Below, in pieces: positions 39,773-49,845 of a stretch of 64,000 nucleotides of DNA (positions are counted from its first letter, which is position 1; each line of letters begins with the position of its first letter). Origin of the DNA: Linyphia triangularis. Taxonomy: Eukaryota; Arthropoda; Arachnida; Araneae; Linyphiidae. The stretch is from the NCBI GenBank assembly GCA_963978545.1, contig OZ021727.1, positions 47,839,385 to 47,903,384 of the forward strand, written 5' to 3'. The position numbers and the translations under genes were made by a program. Below the pieces are notes generated by a model that had not been told where the DNA came from, did not search any database, and saw only the letters and a program-made list of their open reading frames with translations.

Positions 39773-40904
39773 GAATTAATTTTTACCAATACTTTTTGTG
39801 ATCTTTTAATTTAATAAATGAATTTATATATATAATTCTCTTGCGTAACGTCCATATTCGGCTGTATTTCTATGAGCAGAATGGCAATGACTTCAAACAA
39901 ATCTTCTAAATGTACTTTATGCACGAATTTCCAAATTCAGTAATCTAGCCAGTCACAATATATCTTTTGAAATTTGACTGATACATCTGGCAACAGAAAA
40001 AACTTGGATTCGCTATATTTTGTTTTTCTTATTACAATCTTCTACAGATAGAAACTATTGCCTATTTAAAACGTATTGATTTAATAGTTACGATGATGCA
40101 AGAATAAATAGATCCAAGATGTGTACATTTCTTTTGGATTGGAATTCCAGGTAAACCAGACTTTTCGGAAAAATTATCTGCTGGAACATGTTTCGGAGGT
40201 CACCGGGTCGCATTCAGCGCTAAATCGCCAACTTTCAAAAAGCAGCTAAGAGGCATTATACAGTAAATCTGAAACTATATTCATTTCTAATCAGTGCAAA
40301 TTCAGCTATTACGAATTGAAAGCTATCAAAATAACGAATAAAACCACCCACTCAACTTTAAAATCTCAAATGAAATAAAAAACTTTTGGAGAAATTGAGC
40401 TAATTTTCTCGCCAAATTTGATTTTCAAAAATTCCTGTTGATTGAATGCCTGATAATTGGCCTTTCACTGTTTTATATTATTTTCTAAGAATCGCAAAAA
40501 AAGATTATGCGAACATATGATTGCTTCGTTAAGAAATTTCAATAAACAACTTTAACTATTTTAACGCTTCATACGATACCAGCCAGTAAATTTTAATTGT
40601 TCAATGAAATAGCCGATCTTTTTTAAATATATTTACGATACTGTTTTTGTTCTGTTTGGTTTTGAAACCACCGACTGTCTATTTCTACCACTTATAAAGT
40701 GCTTAACACAGCCAAATACGTCTCGTAATTTTGAGCATCTAGAAGAATACGAGATCGAAATCTTCTAGTACGATACTGTTTATTTTTGTTATTTTCCAAG
40801 AAATTTCTACTACGTTGCCACGCTGTCTCTGCTTAACGCGTCTCGGCAGCAGTAACAAAACGTTTTCAATTTCATGGCATTAGGCAGCTGAAATAGCTTT
40901 TTGA
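39773..40904. other. Gene-free stretch
   Basis: No gene is recognised. Around 40.64-40.85 kb two loosely similar blocks occur in tandem, each with 'gatactgttt', a 'gcttaac' segment and 'cgtctcg'. Confidence 0.4.
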
Positions 40905-41149
40905 TATACTAAACTTCAACTTAACTAGACATCACTTAGACGGTAGATCGTCACAGTGCTCATAGGTATTTAATCCATTTTGGCGGAGTGAAGACATAAT
41001 TCTCGCCAAACCTTATAGCCTTTTGTTCTCTACAGGGTTGTGGTTTGGCGAACATTACGCTTTCACGCCGCCAAAATGGATTAAATACCTATGAGCACTG
41101 TCACGATCTACCGTCTAAGTGATGTCTAGTTAAGTTGAAGTTTAGTATA
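40905..41149. mobile_element. Foldback (near-perfect palindrome) element
   Basis: The 82-bp arms 40905-40986 and 41068-41149 are inverted repeats with a single mismatch by eye, starting 'tatactaaacttcaac'. A less perfect inner stem ('gtgaa...cgccaaacc') extends the hairpin, leaving a loop of about 30 nt near 41014-41040. The outermost bases are compatible with a TA target duplication around TACTAAAC termini. There is no coding sequence. It looks like a MITE or foldback element. Confidence 0.85.
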
Positions 41150-41159
41150 GAGCATATTT

Positions 41160-41251
41160 TATATGCTTCACAGCAAAGCGAACCAAGGGGATTGCATAGC
41201 AATCCAGGGGATTGGCGAGCTTCAGCTAGCAGGGGGGGGGGAACCCCCTAG
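41160..41251 (+). mobile_element. Helitron-like 3' terminus
   Basis: 'cacagcaaagcgaaccaag' is followed by 'tagcaatccaggggattgg', then 'ttcagctagc' and a G-run/'gaa'/C-run hairpin that ends in CTAG at 41248-41251, followed by T. The 'agcgaagcgaacc'-like track and CTAG end next to a hairpin are Helitron-type 3' features. No matching 5' end was located. Confidence 0.4.
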
Positions 41252-42228
41252 TTATATTTATAATTTAGCTTTCTGTTTAGTATAGTAATGAATCAGGGAT
41301 GGACCTAATATAGACCACTTGGTTTGTTTTTACCTTGCCGACCAAATGCATTCTATTTTATATTCTATGTGCTCAGGACTTCCAAATCATGTGCGGATTC
41401 TGAGCTAAAGAGTTATTTACATAAAACTGCGTCAAGTTACGGCAACTATAGGCAGTTCACTTTTTAATAAATAATTGAAAGTAAAAAGAGCACCGGCAGC
41501 CATTTGTTGGTGAAAATTGCCTTGGAACAGAATCCGTGCCCGATTCGAAAGTCCATCCCCTATGCAATATGACGCAATGACGCTGCCTTTACGATTATTA
41601 GAATGGAAACTTCTTAAAAGAGGGTTGCCTGAACCTGCACGAATCCCAAAAAACACCTATTAAAGTACACCAAAATATTCCTATATCAGTACTTAAATCT
41701 TATTCTGCATTACAAGTTTTTTACACAAAAATAGTTCCAAGATAAGAACTAGTTTATGGCAACCGTAAACACCTTACTAGTAAACAAATATTGCTGTTAC
41801 CGTGTTTTAGCGTGAATCACTTTGGCACCGACTCCCTTCCAGAGTTTAAAGTTCAATTTGAGGCCTTTTTGTAGACACTAAAGTTCCACGTTTGGCCACC
41901 CATTTTTTTATGCTCAACAGCAATTTTATGTAACCCTAATTGAAATGAGTAGGAAAAGAGGAGATTTTTTTTCATTAGCCATTTTGAAATTTGCATACGG
42001 TGTACCGCTACAATTGCTTGAGCGTTGTCACCAACTTTTTAAAATCACGCCAACCCATACACGAAAACTAGGAATTTACCAATATGGGTTTACAAATCTG
42101 AAAAGAAATCACCCGGAGAAGGTAAAGGCGAAATTTTTTGAGAAAAAATATAGACATTGGCATCAAGGTAACAGAATTTAGAGCACTTTAACTTTGGGAA
42201 CATAATCTCCGTTATGATTACGTTAATA
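41252..42228. other. Unassigned stretch with two non-AT-biased frames
   Basis: A minus-strand frame at 41432-41656 and a plus-strand frame at 41945-42181 (MSRKRGDFFSLAILKFAYG start) have a more ordinary amino-acid composition than most frames here. I recognise no family and see no splice context. I leave them as unassigned. Confidence 0.35.
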
Positions 42229-43780
42229 TACACAGGTATCAACAAACTTTTACATTCACTTCCAAAAGTTAAGTACAGCGAGAAAAGTGTCAATTTCCGT
42301 AAGCCAATCTGAATTAAAGAAGCTGAAATTTGCTGCAAAGGTAGAAACAAGTATGCAAATAATATTAGATTACATCCAAAAATAAACAAAACAGTTTGTC
42401 GTATAAAAAGCCGGCATTGTGAAGGATTACAGAAGTTGCATGTAAGTGCTGATGGAAGGTGTATCGTACGTAACATTCGTACAATTTGTTTTCAAGCTAA
42501 ACGTGTTTCTATGGCTTCCAGAAGACAAATGGAGGATCCTTATCTCTGGCGGGCTGTCGGACGCATTGAAGCAGGACAGTCTATCACAGATGTTGCTCTT
42601 TTCTTCGGCGTTCACCATTCCTTCATTTTACGATTATGGAGACGATTCCATGCCTAAAAAACAGTAGTCCGAAGACCTGTTGCCTGTCGTCCAAGGGTTA
42701 CGACTCCCCGCTGAAGATCGATATATTGCTGTTGTAGCCAAGCGGAATCGAAGATCTCCCTCCACAGGTGTGACATCTATGGTTGTAGCGGCCATTAGTA
42801 AGACAATATCTGCCACTACTGTTCGTCGAAGGCTACACATGAATGATCATCACGCCAGGGTAACACGAGCTTGAGTTGCTTTACCTGTCCGATGCAAAGG
42901 GGCAGATTAAAGCGGTGCCACCAGCATGTGAATTGGACTGTGTCTGATTGGCGCAACGTTATGTTCACAGATGAGTCCAGATTTGCCCTACAACCCGATG
43001 ATAAGCTTGTAAGGGTCTAGAGAAAACAAAGCACACGCAATTGAACCCAGAACATCATCGAAAGTTACGCATTCCAAGGTGGAAGTATCATGGTCAGAGC
43101 ATAGATTTCATTGGGATATCGCACCGACCTGCACATCTTCTGGCGACGTTCTGTGACGGTTCTGTGAGATGAAGTCTTGGACTCTATTGTGAAACTATAC
43201 ACTGCAGCAGTTAGTCCTTCTTTCATTTTAATGGACGATAATGCCATATAGAGGCTGCCATCAATAACGACTTTCTGGAGAGTGACGGGATTACGCGTAT
43301 GGAGTGCTTACTCGCCGGACCTTAATCCAATTGAAAATCTTTGGAATGCCCTTGTCCGTGCTGTATGTAGACGTTTCTCCACTCCAGAACTCTCAGAGAT
43401 TTAGAAACTCAGGAGGAATGGATAGCGATTATTGGACTCTGCGGTGGTTGATCACCTCTTACAAGCATGATCACATGCTGTACACTTTGTATGCAAGTGA
43501 GGGGTGGTCACATGCCCTATCAATGTAAGTTTTTGTTGTTTGTTTTGAATTTAAACATCAGTTTGTTAATGACGCAAATATGACATCATCTTATAATTTA
43601 TGAAAATTCAATATATTTTTTTTTTATACCTGTTTGTAATTCTTTGATTTGTTTCATGAACAAACATAGAGCTATTTACTTGCAGTATTTCGTGTCAATC
43701 AAAGCAGTACTTCCATTTTTTCGCATTTTACCGCTCCATGCTTAACTTTTGGAAGTGAGTGTGAATCAGTGACTTCAGTG
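42229..43780 (+). mobile_element. Tc1/mariner element, decayed
   Basis: It is bounded by inverted repeats. The left core 'cattcacttccaaaagttaa' (42253-42272) pairs with 'ttaacttttggaagtgagtg' (43742-43761). The ends probably abut TA dinucleotides near 42229 and 43779. The length of about 1.55 kb and a single transposase relic on the plus strand are normal for Tc1 elements. The exact termini are uncertain because the outer repeats have diverged. Confidence 0.8.
42511..43528 (+). pseudogene. Tc1-like transposase pseudogene
   Basis: The relic of a Tc1 transposase (DDE enzyme that excises and inserts the element at TA) starts at ATG 42511. The first helix-turn-helix reads RAVGRIEAGQSITDVALFFG. 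After an in-frame stop near 42656 the protein resumes in other frames. A second DNA-binding block has EDRYIAVVAKRNRRSPS and SATTVRRRLH. The first catalytic Asp is in FTDESRFAL (about 42967), the second in ILMDDNA (about 43230), and the acidic third residue in SPDLNPIENLWNAL (about 43310-43350). All three catalytic positions are still readable, but several stops and frameshifts break the frame. It is therefore inactive. Confidence 0.9.
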
Positions 43781-44061
43781 AAAACTTATTATAAATTAGC
43801 ACAAGTAAAAGACGACGTAAAACTAAAGCTCCTATACATTTTTTGAAGAATAAATAATGTGTAGCCTTATATTTAAATCATTGATCAATAAACTTTTAAT
43901 TATTCAAACTGGACAAATCAACTAAAGGATATTTGGGAAAGGCCAAAATTTACAGACTTAAAATTAAACAAAAGATTTATGCTATATGCTATTGAGGAAC
44001 TTATCCTTATGAAATTATTTCAGGAATGTACTGCTGACGTAATATCTTTTTAAATTACAAG
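43781..44061. other. Spacer between Tc1 element and UBXN7-like gene
   Basis: AT-rich. It would contain the 3' untranslated region of the minus-strand gene. No clear minus-strand AATAAA was seen immediately downstream of the stop codon. Confidence 0.4.
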
Positions 44062-45147
44062 TTATGCTTTGAGTTGGAGGAACAAAACTTCACGATGAAA
44101 GAGGTAAATTTCTTCAAGAGATCTGATCAAATCCAGTTGGTCAAATATGTATCGGGGATGAACTCTCATGAGTTCGTATTCTTTGAAATTATATCCCATT
44201 TCCTCTAAGTAAATAATCAAAGCTTTAACTTTGCTTGTATTAGGCAAACAAATATGTTTCCGTTTACCGTCTGGAAGTCTAATAATTACTTCGAAGTTAG
44301 GATCATTGACATTTCCCAAGAAATTTCTCCACGATTCAACTGAAACTTTTTTATCTTCAAAATGAACTGGAGTATCAGAAGTGTTAAAGGAGGTGTACCT
44401 TTGGTTGTCCGAAATTGTACTGGAAACCTCTCCGTCACCACTAATATATTCGGCAGAAATATCTTCGACATCATCAGTCACATTCACAAAGGCATTTTTT
44501 TGTAAGGATGATGTTAGGGTATTCTTTTTTTCGTCAATAAGCAAATATTCAGATGAATCAACTACTTCTGTAGAAGACATATCCGACAAGCCATGATGTT
44601 CCAACAAAAACTCTCTCATCAATTCACAGATCATCGGTGCGGAATCAACGGCTTCCCAAACCATCATTTTTTCACCAGTTCTTGGATCTAGGATTGCAAT
44701 GTACGGAAACTTGACCGGTTTATAAAACTGCGAATACCACTGTCCGTGCCAACTGTCTGGTTTGGGCTGCCATAAAATAAAATACTGCGATATCAAATTC
44801 TTCACTTCTGTGTTTCTCCAAACATTACACGTCATCGTTACTCTATGATAGTACGTTTCCTGGAGACTAACCATCAGCCATTTATCATTAGTTTGACCCA
44901 ACTCCTTAGCAGATGCGAAGCTTCCTCTGTAAATAATGTCCAGATCATCATCTGTGCGCCGTCTTTTAATACTAGTATAGTCAATATTCTGAGATGATGA
45001 ACGCTTGCCATTTCTTAAATTGTATCTGTTTCGAGGATATTCAATGAGAGTGTCGCTGTATTGAGGAATAGGGGATCGAATTCCATCGGTAATATTGGTA
45101 TCTTCTTCAGAATTTGAAGATGAATTCGCGTTTGATGTTGAAGCCAT
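44062..45147 (-). CDS. UBXN7-like UAS-UBX domain protein, intronless
   Basis: This intact 361-codon frame starts at ATG 45147 in a good arthropod context (caacATGG). Residues 1-68 are Ser/Asp-rich with basic clusters (NLRNGKR, KRRR) that could direct nuclear import. Residues about 70-185 form a UAS thioredoxin-like domain, with GSFASAKELGQTNDKWLMVS, FILWQ and FPYIAILDPRTGEK as in UBXN7. Residues about 284-361 form a UBX domain (IIRLPDGKRKHICLP), the module that binds the N domain of the p97/VCP segregase. The p97-contacting FPR turn is HPR here (residues 330-332), so binding may be altered. The N-terminal UBA domain and a clear UIM of canonical UBXN7 are absent, and at 361 residues it is shorter than UBXN7 (about 490). 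The lack of introns suggests a retrocopy that remained open. A functional retrogene role in ubiquitin/p97 pathways is inference. Confidence 0.85.
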   Translation of the reverse strand: MASTSNANSSSNSEEDTNITDGIRSPIPQYSDTLIEYPRNRYNLRNGKRSSSQNIDYTSIKRRRTDDDLDIIYRGSFASAKELGQTNDKWLMVSLQETYYHRVTMTCNVWRNTEVKNLISQYFILWQPKPDSWHGQWYSQFYKPVKFPYIAILDPRTGEKMMVWEAVDSAPMICELMREFLLEHHGLSDMSSTEVVDSSEYLLIDEKKNTLTSSLQKNAFVNVTDDVEDISAEYISGDGEVSSTISDNQRYTSFNTSDTPVHFEDKKVSVESWRNFLGNVNDPNFEVIIRLPDGKRKHICLPNTSKVKALIIYLEEMGYNFKEYELMRVHPRYIFDQLDLIRSLEEIYLFHREVLFLQLKA

Positions 45148-45719
45148 GTTGTGAATCGATTTATAATCTTCCTGGGTTGTATTTTTAATCGAGTTAGAAC
45201 ATTATGATTTAATGGAGGAAATTATTGAAAATTATAGTAATTATACAAACATATTTTTAAAGGACAATTTTGAAAAAATCTCGTGAGAACGTAATAGTTC
45301 AGTTAACGAAAAAATGAATCCAAGAAAGAAAAAAAAAACTAATTATGTTGCATCAAATATTAAATCCTTGAAACTATATTTAGAGGCTTTATCTCTAGCG
45401 CTAAACTCACTGACGATCCAGGAAATGTGCGAAATTCTGCAGTTGTTTTACTTGCAATAATTTTTTAATTATATTTCTAATTCAAATATATATTTTTTAT
45501 TATTTTTGTTTCTATTTATTTGGTTTTAGATTGGTTATAAGCTATCATCCTAATAAAAATATTTTATTTTAAATTTTATTTATAAATTTAAAAATGTTGT
45601 GTTTTGCTGGAAATACTGGGGATCAAATAACTCTTGTATACGTGCATGACCATCAGTGTGTTAATAGTCAAGAAGTACGTTTCCAATAGACAATATTATG
45701 ACAAAGATCTTTAAAATTA
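45148..45719. other. Upstream region of the UBXN7-like gene
   Basis: AT-rich DNA that would hold the promoter and 5' leader of the minus-strand gene. No TATA-Inr pair at proper spacing was recognised. Confidence 0.4.
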
Positions 45720-46248
45720 AGTAATTACTTTACCCATATGTTAACATTGGGTAATGAAAGTATTGTTTTGGTAAAAACGATTTTTCGACCTTTTTTGTGA
45801 TTGGTGGTCATGGGACCTACCATTAAGGTTTTTGTCAAAATTGTGCATGCGCATAAGGTAGATGCCATTGGAAAAAAACCTGTTTTTCAGCAATGGCTCT
45901 AACGATTTTGATCCAAGTCACTGTGGTAATGCTTCTTGCGGTGTTTTAAACATCCCTACCTCTGAAATTTCAATAAAAATGCTATAAAGGCAAAAAAAAA
46001 AAATGTCTTCAACACAGAGTTCTCCTCCCTGAGCATTGCGCATCAACGATCGTTTTTCTTCGTTCCTCTGTTTCGCTTACAAGAAGGGATAATGTAAAAA
46101 TTATCAAAAAGTGTATCGCTCAAATGGCCATTCCATCGATTTTTTTAAAAGGCCCATATAAGAATTACCTCCAAAAATATGGTCAAATTGGGTACTTTTT
46201 CTAAATAAATGATGACAATATAAAAACGGAAAATACCAGTCCACGTCA
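45720..46248 (-). repeat. Family A repeat, body part of an interrupted copy
   Basis: Minus-strand copy of family A. Its tail 'ctttcattacccaatgttaa' lies at about 45.73 kb and its head side ends 'tgacgtggactgg' at 46248. The missing head continues after the transposon at 48557-48605, so the insertion split one repeat copy in two. Confidence 0.85.
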
Positions 46249-48556
46249 TAGTCTAAGAGCCCATGGCCGGCTACCTGTATGTATTTGACCAGACCTGAGT
46301 TTTTGTACGTTAAGGCCCCTATACCTACCATACATAAGTAGGGGACTCACTAAGCTCAAAGTGGTGGACGCGTCGAGCGCTCAGGTAAGACAGGTATCGA
46401 TTTTTGACTAATTTTAAATCCATTTGACCACATCTGCCGTTTTAAAATTTGAAAATATATTATTATTACTATCGGAAAATAAGAATGGCAGACCATTATC
46501 GCGCATTTTACTTTGTGGCAGACAATTTTGAAAATGCTAAAAAAAAAAAATTTGAAAGTATTTGACCAGATCTGCCATTGATATATTTTATTTATTATAG
46601 TCTTAAAAACTTATATTGAACACGGCAGACGTCTACATTGCGTACACACATCAACAAATAATAAAATCTTAGCTACTATCCGGCCAGATGTATATGTATT
46701 CCGTTCGCTGTTTTACATCAATGTAATTTACTTTATCACTGTATTTAGAGAAATTAAATTTTTTTCGTATTCTATATACTAAACTTCATTAGTTAGATGA
46801 GAAATAAGTAGATTTTTTATGGAATCGTAAATAATATGGTATAATGCTTTTAAAAAAAATAATTCGATTACTCATTTTAATTTTTTTATTTTTATTTTGT
46901 TAAGAAAAAATTGAAAAGTGTTAAATGAGTTAAAAAAATATATCATGCATATATCAATCTTCATTCATCATCTTCATCATCGGGGTCATGTTCATCGTTA
47001 GATGACTCGTTTTCATCATCTATTGAATCGGATTCTGGAAAAATAGAACTTAAATTGTAAAATAAACGTAATTTGATTAGAACAAGTTCGAGAAAGAATA
47101 GATGTTTATCAACTTACCAGGGACATTGGTGATTAAGTCACTCACAAAAGATGGAAGTTGGTCACCTTCGAACCATTTGAAGGCATATGTGTTGTCCTGC
47201 TCAATCCAACCATACTCCAATGGGTCTAAATTTGTGGGTTGCTTTTTGTGAGCATTTCTCCAAAAAGAAGAAATATAGTGGGCCCTCAAAAGTTGTTGAT
47301 AAAGCTCACTCTTACACGGTGGTATTGAGCTTGCGTCAAAATTTTGAATTTTTTTTCTAAAATTTTCATTGATGTCTGAGGCTTTATAGTTGTTGACGAA
47401 TAGTTGGAACCTTCCATCATCTACATCATTAGATTTTTTGGCATTGTATAGCTGGCAAGTGAAATGTTGAATGATGTTAAATAGCTCTTGTAGCTGGTCC
47501 TCTGTTAAATTTTCTTCACCAAGATGTCGATGGTTGTTCAATTGAAGGCAAAGAAATACTAGACTGCGATGAAAAAATTTTCGTGATATCTGTAGAATTT
47601 TTTTTTTTTTTTCAGCGCTGTAAACGTCTTGTAACAACTACTATGATAAGCACAATCAAAAATTTCGTCTGGTAGAATAATTTGTTTATATTTTAATTTA
47701 TGAAGTTTCCGTAACCTTAAAATATTTCGACATTTTGCCATTATCTCTTCCGAAAATATAAGTAATTTCTCAGTTTTTACATTGGCACAAAAAACACACT
47801 TCACTTTTTCTTTATCAATCGACATAATGTCAGATATATATGACAAATGAAGAAAATAAAATAAAGCAGCACTATGTATTTTATAAAATTCACGAAACAC
47901 GAGGTATCTGTATGAAAGTTCACAAATATACTGAAAACATCAGGCGCAATAGCCGTTACGTTGGGGTTGTTACAAGGCCCTTCCAGGTATAAACCCTCCA
48001 TTATTCGAATGCTAGTAATATAACTGTAAGAGAACATATTATAGGTTAGAATGAGTACAATAGTAATACATAGGAAAAAGAAGAGAGATAGCTGTATAAA
48101 ATCTGTGCCAACCATCTGGCCGGATAGTAGCTAAGATTTTATTATTTGTTGATGTGTGTACGCAATGTATACGTCTGCCGTGTTCAATATAAGTTTTTAA
48201 GACTATAATAAATAAAATATATCAATGGCAGATCTGGTCAAATACTTTCAAAATTTTATTTTTTTTAGCATTTTCAAAATTGTCTGCCACAAAGTAAAAT
48301 GCGCGATAATGGTCTGCCATTCTTATTTTCCGATAGTAATAATAATATATTTTCAAATTTTAAAACGGCAGACGTGGTCAAATGGATTTAAAATTAGTCA
48401 AAAATCGATACCTGTCTTACCTGAGCGCTCGACGCGTCCACCACTTTGAGCTTAGTGAGTCCCCTACTTATGTATGGTAGGTATAGGGGTTTTAACGTAC
48501 AAAAACTCAGGTCTGGTCAAATACATACAGGTAGCCGGCCATAGGCTCTTAGACTA
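46249..48556 (-). mobile_element. 2.3-kb DNA transposon with 442-bp inverted repeats
   Basis: Termini TAGTCTAAGAGCC (46249) and GGCTCTTAGACTA (to 48556) begin long inverted repeats, 46249-46690 and 48114-48556, nearly identical by eye. The flanking TCA on each side (46246-46248, 48557-48559) is a 3-bp target duplication. The uninterrupted family A sequence at 38.3 kb has only one copy of this TGA. The repeats carry several copies of a GGCAGAC/GTCTGCC motif, probable transposase-binding sites. The interior encodes a minus-strand protein. A 3-bp duplication is known for PIF/Harbinger and CACTA groups, but the ends here match neither. The superfamily is not assigned. Confidence 0.9.
46961..47825 (-). 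CDS. Transposon-encoded Cys/His protein with acidic tail
   Basis: The frame starts at ATG 47825 (MSIDKEKVKCVFCANVKTEK). A C-x2-C pair and a later YHSSCYKTFTAL make a C2HC-like N-terminal module. At an A-run (about 47600-47615) the frame shifts, or an intron ends at 'ttctacag' (about 47590). Another frame then continues from ISRKFF to SSFWRNAHKKQPTNLDPLEY and GWIEQDNTYAFKWFEG. A donor GTAAGTT at 47117 and acceptor 'ttttccag' at 47035 remove an 83-bp intron in phase. They add a last exon (47034-46961) coding an acidic tail, ESDSIDDENESSNDEHDPDD and onward to a stop. From memory, similar N- and C-terminal modules bracket a much longer protein of unknown function that recurs in arthropod genomes. 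The missing middle would make this copy internally deleted and non-autonomous. Confidence 0.65.
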
Positions 48557-48605
48557 TCAGTATAATAGTGAATTGAAAATCATGCGTTGTTCCACACCTC
48601 TAGTT
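48557..48605 (-). repeat. Family A repeat, head of the interrupted copy
   Basis: On the minus strand it reads 'aggtgtggaacaacgcatga' and then 'caattcactattatactga', the head of family A, ending exactly at the transposon's TSD. Together with the body at 45.72-46.25 kb it restores the order seen in the other copies. Confidence 0.85.
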
Positions 48606-49729
48606 TTTGTATTTGTGACAGATGAAGTACTATTAACACAATAAATTAAATATTAAATATGTTTCACCAATTTATTGATATTATTCAATGTATTTTGAAT
48701 TACTAAGCAGTTCATTTTAAATATTTTTTAAACTTAACACAATAGATATCATAAACTGCTTGGCAGTGCGGGTAAAGAAGTACCAAAAACCACCCGAAAA
48801 ACAAACAAAAAATTGGTCCGTTGATGAAACTTGGCAAAAATGTTTTATTTGTCATGAACAGCAGATGCTGTGACCAGGCATGTTCAAAGGGAGTCTGATT
48901 ACTCAGTTTGCCTTATTGACCTACACACCCTAAAGATGAAATACCAACGATAAAAAACAAAGTTTAATACCTAAAAGAGGATAAAAAAAATTAGTTATTT
49001 TTGCAACTATAGTTAGAAAAGTAATACTTTTTCAAACGAGGCAAAATGCTTATTTGACTCGTGCTATCGCACTCTTCAAATAATTTGTCGTGTTTGAAAA
49101 GTGATTTCTCGCATGTTGCCTACAATACTTTCTAAAATCACGTTAAAAAATATCTTTAGTACATATATAAACTAAAATTGTAAGTTCCAGTCAATGAATC
49201 TCTTTTTAAAATGTCTTTTCTATACCAAAACTATATAAAATTTGAGCACAAGGCGTACGGGAAAGTTCTTTACACTAGTGCGAGAAAGTTACTTTCCCGC
49301 ACTCCTCGTGGTAAAGTACAACTTTCGCCACGATTTCTGATTAAAATTGATTAAATAAAGTTGAATTTTTTGTACCTTGATGTAAAAAATCCTTATACGG
49401 CTGCTAGACTAATTTCATGATAGCACCTATTTTTGGATAACACCTATTATTCCCTATTATACATCACATCAGTCAAACTCGATAAAAAGGTATAAAATGC
49501 AGTGCTTGTAAGCTTAGCCCTATGCCTGATTCCAAGGGATAAAAAGAATTTCGGTGACTTTTTAAAAAAAATTATTTACATTCGCATAACACATTGAAAA
49601 AACTTCAGTCTTACATATGATTAAATACAGACCTGGCACGGTGACCATCGAGTGATGTATTTTTTTTGGATTATATTTTATTGCAAATATCCACAAAATT
49701 TTTATGTTAAATATGTTTATTTCTATCAG
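48606..49729. other. Intergenic or intronic AT-rich DNA upstream of the Ig exon
   Basis: No additional exon of the Ig gene was recognised. In particular, no signal-peptide exon is visible in the 1.1 kb before the first Ig exon. Confidence 0.45.
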
Positions 49730-49845
49730 ATAGGCATCAGAATCCACATATCCCGTGGTTTGCAGAAACCGCAGTGAATTTGACCGTGGCTGAAGGAAGA
49801 ACGGCAACACTTCCTTGCGTGGTGGAAAATCTAGGAAACTTCAGG
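49730..49845 (+). CDS. Lachesin/DIP-type Ig protein, first Ig exon
   Basis: After acceptor 'ttctatcag' (49729) the frame reads RHQNPHIPWFAETAVNLTVA and then EGRTATLPCVVENLGNFR, ending in a complete codon at donor GTAAGA (49846). It matches the N-terminal half of the first V-type Ig domain of lachesin, DIP and related arthropod IgLON-like adhesion proteins. The B-strand Cys is in LPCVV. NLT is a potential N-glycosylation site. The next acceptor in the same phase is at 51181. An alternative acceptor at 49740 would shorten the exon by 11 nt and break the phase relative to an upstream exon. These GPI-linked or secreted cell-surface proteins mediate homophilic or Dpr-DIP contacts between neurons; that role is from family knowledge. 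Confidence 0.9.

Noticed and set aside
41432..41656. 74-codon minus-strand frame with balanced composition
   Set aside because: No family recognised and no supporting signals.
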